DNA of 64,000 nucleotides from Theristus sp. LFF4_11 (Eukaryota; Nematoda; Chromadorea; Monhysterida; Xyalidae): NCBI GenBank assembly GCA_030248135.1, contig JASANC010002180.1, forward strand, positions 1 through 64,000, read 5' to 3'. Numbering within the stretch: the first letter of the stretch is position 1; each line of letters begins with the position of its first letter. A model generated the notes under the pieces. That model ran no database searches. It was not told where the DNA came from and saw only the letters and a program-made list of their open reading frames with translations. Shown here piece after piece: positions 19,288 through 35,800 of the stretch. Position numbers and translations under genes: made by a program.

Positions 19288-20842
19288 CATTTCCGGCACA
19301 CACACCACGCGGGATCGGACACACAGGAGGACACCTGCTCTGACATAATTTTTGTTCATCCTGAGCCGAACCGAACCCTCGTGATGCGCGACCGTTGTAC
19401 GTTTTTTATGGCTTTCTGTGCTGCCTGCCAGTGTGTGAAATGCGATGTTTGCTGTGCGGCATAATTTTTTTGCTGTCCGGTTTTTTTCAGCGAAAACCCA
19501 CCATGCCAAACTGAAAGCTGGTTCAGCAAAGATAGAAGGCGCAGGAATCACCATTCAAAAAAATACGTTTCGAGAACCAGCTGCTGGATGGCCGTGTGTA
19601 GCGTCAGCTTGTTTTTCGGCAGGATGCGAGAAAAAATATATGGCTTTTTCGCCCATCTTACCGCCACACCCGCAGACTCTCCAAAAGAACACGTGTTTTT
19701 GCGTGTATTGTAGTCCTTTTTCTGTGTGCAGTTGAAGCGCACACAACCCTTGGCAAAAAAAAAATTCTCCCACCGTCAAGCTGTTCTATCTTGCGGAAAT
19801 GTCCTGAATGGACTGATCGGTTTTTCAGCATATTGTATAGAACACAATATTCTCTGAACATAAACGCGCGCAACCAAATGTTTGCCCAGCGCATGATGCT
19901 CTGCCTGTCCGTCGCACGTTTTTCATTCTGCGTCACTTTGTGATGATGGATTGATCTGCCAGCCACGTCTGCGTAGTGGTGTTTTGGTTTTGCCTTTTTT
20001 TCAGACAAAAATACAATCGCAGAAACAACGTTCGTGTGTGTGTTTGTTTGTGCATCTCACAACATGTGTTGTCGGCGGAGCAAAGTCAGGCGTCAAGAAG
20101 ACTGTACGTTATGTTGCGTCTAACCGAGAGCTGTGGAAGACGCGGGAAAAGTTTCTCATGTTTCTCGGCTATCATTTCGTGAGAAGCCGGTTTTTGTTCG
20201 ACCTTGCAAAAAGCACACGGATAGCAGCTCATCAATCATGTTTTGAAAAAGTATTCCACCGGTTGATCCCACCAGTACGAGCTCCGCCCACTAAAGTACC
20301 TGCGTTTAGCATTGAGATACATGACTTCGGGCTGAAATGCGTTGATTTTGCTAGCCTCTGGGTGTTATTTACACTAAACGTGTACAATGTAACTAACGGA
20401 CTTCAAGACTTGGCTTACATAGGTAACAGTTTTGAAGGCGGAGTCTATCGCGGTTACATCAAATACTTGATTTCTCCAGCGTTTCCATCATTACATTTTT
20501 GTTCGCGCCACAAGTCCGTGGCTCTGATTACAATTTTGCCATGATAACAAAATAAAAGTCTCTCATGCTCTATCATGCGTTCTCTGATATTCACATGTCT
20601 ATATGAGCCATAATTTTATCAGCTTTCAAGTTTCAACCCACGCTTGTTTTCGCCATCCGTTTCAGCCGACACTTTATGCTTTTTGAATCACGCAAAAACC
20701 ATCGCGTGATGCCCATATAATGACCTAGATTGATTCTAGATATTTTCAGTGACTACGGTATTGCAAAAAAAAACGTTAACCGTTCATATCGTGAATTTTC
20801 GGCACAATTCGCACAAGAGAACTCTCCCAATTCTGGAGGGTG

Positions 20843-27726
<6,884 letters not shown>

Positions 27727-29648
27727 GTGAACGGCACGGGGAATATTGCATAAAACGAGATTAATGAGCAATTTCACATCTAAAATGATGACTGAGACCT
27801 TCGTATGACCTAGTTTTTCGAACGTGTCCATGCGCTGATCGTTCACAGCAAACCCATACTTTCCGTTTAGCCGATTTCTTCCCGTAAACAAATATGGTGA
27901 ATGTCAAATCAGTCACGCCAAACTGAAATTTTAGTGCCTGTACTTTGACAAACGGGCGTTTTTAATGCAAAGGACGTCATTTTTAGTCCGGACACGTTTG
28001 AATAAATCCACAATATGTTTCTGTGGTTCCAGGAAATCGACGGAGAAAATCTGAAATAAGATCAAAAACGTGATGCTGATGCAGAACTGGGGATTGTTGA
28101 TTGAGACTTGGTAATCTTGAAAGCACTGGAACCTCTATTGTTTTGTGTTTTGGTGTTTTTTGTCGGTTTTTGAACGTAAACTCTTCTGATCTGCTCTTTT
28201 GTTGTTTCTGAGTCTTGCGATTCTGCATAATTTTTATCTTTTTTGTCACCAGTGTTTCAAGTCGAGTTATTCGACTTTGACTTCCGTAACAAATTCCATC
28301 GTCAAATTACAGGTTTTCTGGCAAGTTGCTTCATTCCGTTACTTACAGACTTCGATTGTATGTTTTTTTGGTTTTCTTGCATAAAAACGTTTGGTTCATA
28401 TTGAGCAACGAACGTTCCTTTTTGTTTTTCATTTATTCGGAACAATAACGACCAATAAAACGTTATTTCTGTGTTCACATAAGCATCAATCTTTAAAATG
28501 GCATGCATTTTCATAACAACTAGAACGAACATTGTTATCGTTAAAAAATGGTGTCAAAAACACGCAAACAAAAATTCATGAAAGACAAAACCGAAAATGC
28601 ATCTCTCTGGTACGCATGATTTGTGCACTTGTTTACAGAATTACAGAATCGCTTTTGAAATGAATGTAACAAAAACACAAAATCCAATCAAAGTGCTCTG
28701 TGATGCTTTACCCCCTGAACCTCAGAAATCCCCGCAGCAATGCACAGAAACACATTTCGACGTTGAACAACATGTTTGATAAAATGCCGAATCCCACGGC
28801 CGGCGGTCTATTTGATACCCCGAAACCAGTCACCAGACGCCGTGTGTTTTTAAAAGTGAAAGATTGCTTACACAACTTTGTAATTAACTCTGAATGAAGT
28901 TACGAATCTGAGAAACTATTTCACAGAAAAAGCTATTAACAAATTTGAAAGTCAAAATATTATAAAAAGATTTTAAAATGTTCAATAATGAAAACTTTTG
29001 TTGAGCATTGCCGCAACCATATGTTGTTTGAAAACAAAAAGGCCCCAATTAAAAAATGTTGCTGTTGAAAAAACAAACAAACAGGCGCTTCTCAAGAAGT
29101 CAGCGCTTTTCGCATATGGAAACAAACGCGCGCAATGGTTTACTAGCTGTACATGGAATGCGCAAACGGCCACACAAACACAAGCAAAAACACACATGCA
29201 AACTTTTAGTAATAGCACAGCAAAGTCAAAAAGTGCTATCGAAAAAAATAACAACAAAAACTAACATCTCGCACAAAAGTCACAAAATACACCCGATATG
29301 AGTTTTTTGTTTTGCGTATACAATAAGGTTGTTACATAAAAAGCTGAATGAAAACGTTAAGAACAGAGTAAGTAAGATTAGAAACTACGCTACATTGATG
29401 CAACAAAACAGATTGACTTCATGCTAAATTATTCAGAAACATTTGAGCTTTCGAAAGCATAATTATGTAACAGAAATAAGGAAAAACTGCAGCATTGACA
29501 AAAACATCCACGGGAGTTTTACAATTAATCGAAACTGAAAAGGAAGCCATGTTGAAAGAAAAACGAAATGAATAGGAAAGACTAAAATAAAATAAGCGTT
29601 TTTGGAAATGGTCATAGCATTAGGAAGAAGGATTCGGTTTCAGTTGGA
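27727..29648. other. Convergent intergenic DNA
   Basis: 1.9 kb between the stop codons of the SLC22-like (+) and PAN/ZP (-) genes, so it holds both 3' untranslated regions. AT-rich with many A and T runs; no repeat family of this window recognised. Confidence 0.6.
28001..28006 (+). terminator. Candidate polyadenylation signal of the SLC22-like gene
   Basis: First AATAAA on the + strand after the stop codon, giving a 3' untranslated region of about 280 bases. Position only; no transcript evidence. Confidence 0.35.
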
Positions 29649-29881
29649 TTACGTTGACGGGGGCATGAGCACTGGGTTCGGCAGACCAGTGGGTCGCCTT
29701 CCGAACTCGGTCGTTTTCGTGCTGCCCGCGGATCGAATTTTCGCGCATCCCCACGCGACGATGATGCCGCTGAAGAGGACGCACAACAGCGAGACGGTCA
29801 CGATGATCGCGATGAACGACGATTCCGCGATGCACAGCATCTCCTCCGGGATGCGTGCTTCCACTTGCACGATGTTTGCGC
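29649..29881 (-). CDS. PAN/ZP gene exon 13 (transmembrane helix, stop codon)
   Basis: Starts after GTACACTCAG. It encodes a juxtamembrane segment, one long hydrophobic helix (FIAIIVTVSLLCVLFSGIIV), a short basic cytoplasmic tail and TAA. Confidence 0.88.
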
Positions 29882-32800
29882 CTGAGTGTACATTTTATAC
29901 AGTTTTTGTTGGGATCATTTTCGGAAAAGTGCAAGTAAACTCCGAAATCAGTTGCGTTCTATAGAGAAAACGGCAAGCAAAACTACACTGTACGAAATAT
30001 CTCTGCAAACTCACTTCTGTGGGTGTTGAACATTGGCTGGTCCTCCGGGTGTTCACCTTCGGCAAGCACCCTGATGATCGCCGAAAGCGTCTCCTCGATG
30101 TTCTCCTCCTCGTCCGTGATCTCGTTGTCCAGCACGGATCGCTTCTTGCGGCCATACGACTGGAACAACTGGTTGCTGCCGCTGTCCAGGCAGTTGCTCT
30201 GAAGCGTGCGTGCGTATTTCTCAACTGCCACTACTTGTTAAACAAATCAAAGTGGTCTCAGCACTTTCGCTTTTGTCCTTTTATTTTTTTTTCGTTTTTC
30301 TTTTTTCTCTTTCTTTTTTCGAACTGTTTTCTTCTTTACCACTATTTTTCTTGACTGTCACTCACTGGTGGACAGCCGGACGGAGTCGCACAGAACATGA
30401 CGCTGCAGACCATCTGAATGTCGTAGGAGCCGTCCAAACGGAACGCCTTCATGTTTGCCTTCAGTCGTTTGTTGACGAAGTCCTGCTGTACGGGACCGAC
30501 CAGTGCCGGGTAGCGCGGACAACTGGAAAAGTCAAATGTGCCACAATTTTCAAGAACTCTAAATACAGTAGAACTCTAAATTATAGGGAATCAGTTGATT
30601 GGTTGGTGGTCACGTGATGCATGCTTCCTGTGCAGGCGAACATCTCGCCCACAGCAATATGTGCACAGAAGGCATGCAGACCGTGATCCCAACCAATCAA
30701 CGATTTCCCCATAATTTAGAGTTCAACTGTATTACTAGCACTAGAGTGGACCAGCCAAAACAAGAAATGCGTCAGGAGAGATGAGAGATGCGCTTTGTGC
30801 ATACCCATTATCGATCACTTTAAACGGCACACTGTCGCCGCTGCCGCCGACGCGCGTGGCCGTGCAGTCAACGAGCATCATGTTCGGCGGTCCGGCTTGC
30901 TCCGATTTCACGACAAGCATGATCTGTGAAAATACTTTTCCGTTTTATACACGAAAAGCAGACACAGCCACCGAATTGGCGATGGAACTATGATCTTTTA
31001 TTTTGGTCCCGCGTCTCAATGCGCGCATAGATGGGCAAGCAGTCTCATGCATGAGGCGGGATTTCAAAATTGGTAAAATGATCCGAGACCCCTGAGTAAG
31101 GCCGGGTCACTTTGGCTATTCTGAAGTACCACATACATATTGAAACTAGCATCCTTTCACGTCCACAACCGCATTGAGTCGCAGGTCTTAAAGAAAAGCA
31201 AGATAATAATCACAAAACAGCTCTCGTCCAATCAACCTCGTCTCCGATGGAAGCCTGCGTGACGGTGTTATCAGCGGCGTCGACGAACATCAGCGACGCC
31301 GTCACTGGCCCGGGCGTCGCGGACGGCAGCACCTCCGTTTTGCCGTCGCCGGCGTCGTAGATGGTCGTGACGACGACGGAGCCCTCGCCGATGCCTTTCA
31401 GCGTCGTGTCGCACGTCACCCGGTAGAACCGGTCCCATTCGGTCGTCACTTGATGCGGCAGGACACCGTCCAGCGACACGACCACAAGCGCTTCGAGTTT
31501 GCCGTCCTGAAATGAAAATTTACAGATTATAACGTCGAGATCAAGACGAAAAGTTTTGTCAACGTTTACTGAAACATATCACGAAACGCTGTGAAGCCTA
31601 AAAGTGAAGCTCAGTAAATCTTTTATGTTGGCCCGAGCCTCAATGCGCGCATAGATAGGTAAACAGTTTCAAGCAAATGACGCGGGAATTCAAAATTGGC
31701 AATATTCAATCCGAGTGTCCTAAATAGGACCGAGTCACTTTGGCTGCGTTGAAGCGCTACATAAAGATTGAGACTAGTATCCTTTCACGTCTGTAAACCC
31801 TAATTCATAACAAATTCATAACAGCAACGTGCAACCAGTGCAGTAACGCCGACCTTGAGTTGAGTGCCGCAGTCGGTGCTGACCGTCGGCGGCGGGAACG
31901 TCATCTCGATGCGACGCGCGTTCTGGACGACCTGCGAGCAGCTGCTGAATCGCTCGGCCGCGTAAATGGCGCCGGTGTACGGTTGCTTCGTGTTGACGAT
32001 GAAACGAATGCCCTGGTTCGTGCACAGCGCCATACCGCCGAACTGTGACTCTGCAGTTGTTCGTGAATTTGTGAGTAGCTGAACTGTTTCACTGTATTCT
32101 ATTTTGGTATGTAATGAATCGGAAATTGACGTTTTTACCGCAATTAAACTCGTAGAAGTCGGTGCTGGGGTTGCTGGTCATCGCAGACTGACTGCGACCG
32201 ACGGCGTAGATGAAACACGACAACTGCGTACGATCGTAGTTGATCGATTTACAGTCGAGATTCTGAGCAAAAGTGTCGGCATAAAAGTTCACGAGTTCAA
32301 TGCACTTTTACTCGAGAGACACAAAAATCACAACAACAAACTGTACCTGGAAACACAGCGAGATACAGTCGGCCACCGTGACGCCCTGCGCCGTCGCGAT
32401 CGGTTGCCCTTGGATGGCGGTGCCGATGAATCGCTCGAACGCCGCCTGCTGTCGACACGTCGAGGAGGTCAGATCGGCTGAAAGGACACACAAGAAAAAA
32501 CTGAGGTTTTCACAGTGAGAACACGCAACGTTCACACAACGTCTTGAAATTACTGGACAAAAAGCAAGCAAATGGTAATTTATAAAAAAAAACTCCGAAA
32601 ACAAACAATAGTCGCCACCAACCGGCGACGCATACAGGCTCGTAGTAGTCCTTGTTTTCGCCGTGGTGCGGTTTGCCCTGTTGGTCGGCGCGCGAGAACG
32701 TGTCCTCATCGGAGATGATGCACTTTTTCTGCTCCGGACTGAACTCGACCGACCGGCAGAACGTGTTCAACGAGTCCAAGCACTTCTGCAGACAGTGCGA

Positions 32801-35800
32801 CTCTTGCGACTCGAGCGAGCTCGTGTGATCGTAGTAGTGGATTTCGAACGCCGTCGTCTTCACGAACACCAGATTGCCGCCGATTTGACCGCAGCGATTC
32901 TGGCCTGCACGGTCGACGAATAAGAACGGTGAAATTGCCGTTTTGTGGTTTCCAGAAATACAGAGACAACATCTGAAGTATGTTTGTTTAAACCTGTCAT
33001 TTTTTCGCAGAACGCGGAGTATGCGAAGCTTTGAATTGCAGTAAAGGACGAATGTATCGGGTTTATTGGTTGAAATCAAACAATAAATTTGTGGCTAATT
33101 ATGGTTTCTGGTAACACCGATTTCGATTTCCGCGAGCTCTATGTGTTTTGCGAAGTAATTGACAGGTTTAATGAAACATACTGTACCGTGAATAATAGAA
33201 ACAAGAGTCGTGTCTAATAGTAAAGAAAAACGACAGAGTGTCAGAACATTGCCATCGTAACCAATTTCGCGCCGTTTCAAACTTCAATGAACGAACGGGT
33301 CAGGCAGTTGTTGTCGAAGTAGTCGACCGGCTGATTGCTCGAGACCCGCATGTAGTTCGGCTTCGTGCGCCTGTCTTCGGTGCTCATCTCGCAGAAGTAC
33401 GTGTCGTAGTTGTAGTTGACGGAGCGACACACGAAGTCCTCTTCCTTCAGACAGGCCGCCAGACACTCTTCCCTGCTGGCCACCTAGAACGGACACGCAA
33501 CGTAAAAACAAAAAAGAAAAAAGAACACGTGTGAAAAGGCGCGAAACAAATGAACAACTCAAGAAACGACGATAAATGCGAATTTTAGTTTTTTAATTTG
33601 TGGAAGATGACGAGATATGGCTACAAAATTATGGAGCGCGACATGCAATGTGAATCGCATAATTCAAGTTTTTAAAAACGTTAACTGCTGGCATAACTTT
33701 CAATTTGAACGAAACTTTTCTGATTCAACTGAAGAACTTGCCTGTATCGATTTCCTGACGAATCCCTCGAGCATCGCGCTGCGCATTCGCTCGTACGAAT
33801 GCGATCGGAACGCGCACGCCTGATGGGCGGACACACCTGAAAGTTAGAATCAAACGGTTGAACTAAACCAATCAAATAAATCAGTTTATGAAATTGAACT
33901 GAACAAAAATCGAGCAAACTTTGAGCAGACGCTTACATTCATTCATTCGATTTCATTCGCAAAAGAATGCAGGAAGCTCCGATATAAAACTATTTACCTA
34001 GATAGCATGAGATAGGAAAATCCATGAATATTATTCAAGACAAGACATTTTCGAGCAAGACAACCATTGTTGCTCAAGTTCAAAACATGCAACACCAGCA
34101 AAACCGAACAGAGATAGATAAACAAAACAAAACCAAAAAACAAAAAAACAAAACAAAATTTATTCACTCACCCGGCAAGCAGACCTTCTCGTAGTAGAAG
34201 TTGTTCGCCGACGGATTCGGCGCCAAAATGGCGCTTCCCGCGGGCGTGGCGGCGTTGTCGAAGAAGTAGCACGTCTCGCGACCGTCGTAGTTGAACGAGG
34301 CGCATGCGCGTTGCGCCCCTGTAGTCGGCTCGACATTGTTCTTGCAGTACTGCGCACAGTTCAGATCGTCGCCGCCGGTCGAGATCACTACCGGGCTGCC
34401 CGTCAGTCGCGCGCGACTGATCCGAATGAAGCTGGCCGTTTCGTGGTGTTTGCACGTGTACACTGCAATTTATTGGTGAACGTTTCTATGGGGATTATCT
34501 TTTTTTGGGTCTGCAATTGAATGCGCGTGTGTAGACGTAGAAAGTCAACTGGTTTCAATTTTCTTGTATGGCAATTCTCAAAATACCCTAAATGGCTGGA
34601 CCCTAGGTATTTAGGAGACTAGGATCGCTTTGCGATTTTTGAATTCCCGCGTCACGCATGAAACTGCTTAGTTTACCAATTTATCCACGCATTGAGTCTT
34701 CGGGACCGAAATAAAAGATAATAGATCATATGGAGAGGAGAAGTGGATGATGTTTGTGCTGAGTTGACCGAAATGCAAGATGGTTAGAGCTTTTTCGCGG
34801 ACATCACGCACCGATAACACATACACAAACTTTTTCAGACTTTTGCTTTTGTAAACTTTAACCAAACTAACTATTGAACGAAAAACTTTTGACAACTTCA
34901 GCGTTCGCAAGACAGAACATTTATGGGACATGCCCAGAATGTCATCTTTGCATGAATTGACTGGTTGTTTTTGTTTCATTGTGCCGTCAGTGGTATGTGG
35001 CTGTGGTGTGCGCAGCGTCAAACGCGCGTTTTTTTTTGAAAACCGCGATTGTCGCGCATTCACAAATGCCATTCAATCTCAAGTCACGTGCGCTTGTTTG
35101 CCATTCAAATTGTTCACTGTAATTCACCTGACACAAAAAAAATATTCAATTCCAAACGCAGTCAAAACGCTTCGAACGTTTGGAAGAGCAGTTTAGCAGT
35201 GAGCGAGAAAGACATTCCAATAATTTCAAGACCCCATCTGTGTAGCAAAACCGATCAACACCGTTCCAGACATTCCATTTAATCACATGCGAAAATGAAA
35301 ACAGTGTTATGGTTGACGAATATGCGGCGGAGGTGGCAGATAAATCGAGAAAATAGCGTTTATACAGGAGCAAAACATTTAGGTCAAGGCCTCTGAGGTC
35401 TGCTGTTTGTTGTCTGGTGATGATTTTGTTGTTTGAGAAGAAAACGCACACGACTCTCGCACACATGAAAAAGAAATATCATCATACGAATTATATTGGC
35501 AGTCTGATCGGAAGATACTCACACGCAATATTCAATTTTATCCACACAATGTGGTGACAAGCAACGCTGATACATATCATCTGAATTATTCGGATGATGG
35601 AGAAATTTTTTTAACTTTTCGCACCTGGCCTTTTTATTCACACACTTTCAGTTTCGAGAAACTGATACTGAAACTGAGTAAAAACAAACTGAATGTTGAT
35701 TGACGCACCGCTTATTCGCCTGCAGTATACTATATTTTGAACGAGAAATGTTGATTTATATCGATTTAATATGCAGACATTATTTTAAAAAAATTAAAAA

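Larger units (their letters stand above)
12973..20842. other. 8 kb without a recognisable gene
   Basis: Between the G alpha stop codon and the transporter. The first part is G alpha 3' untranslated sequence; the first AATAAA is at 14359-14364. The rest is T-rich DNA with several palindromic repeats, listed separately. Open frames reach 197 codons (19951-20544), but none has a domain, a family match or splice logic I recognise. Confidence 0.6.

Noticed and set aside
19951..20544. 197-codon open frame
   Set aside because: No start context, domain or family resemblance; composition fits chance in T-rich DNA.
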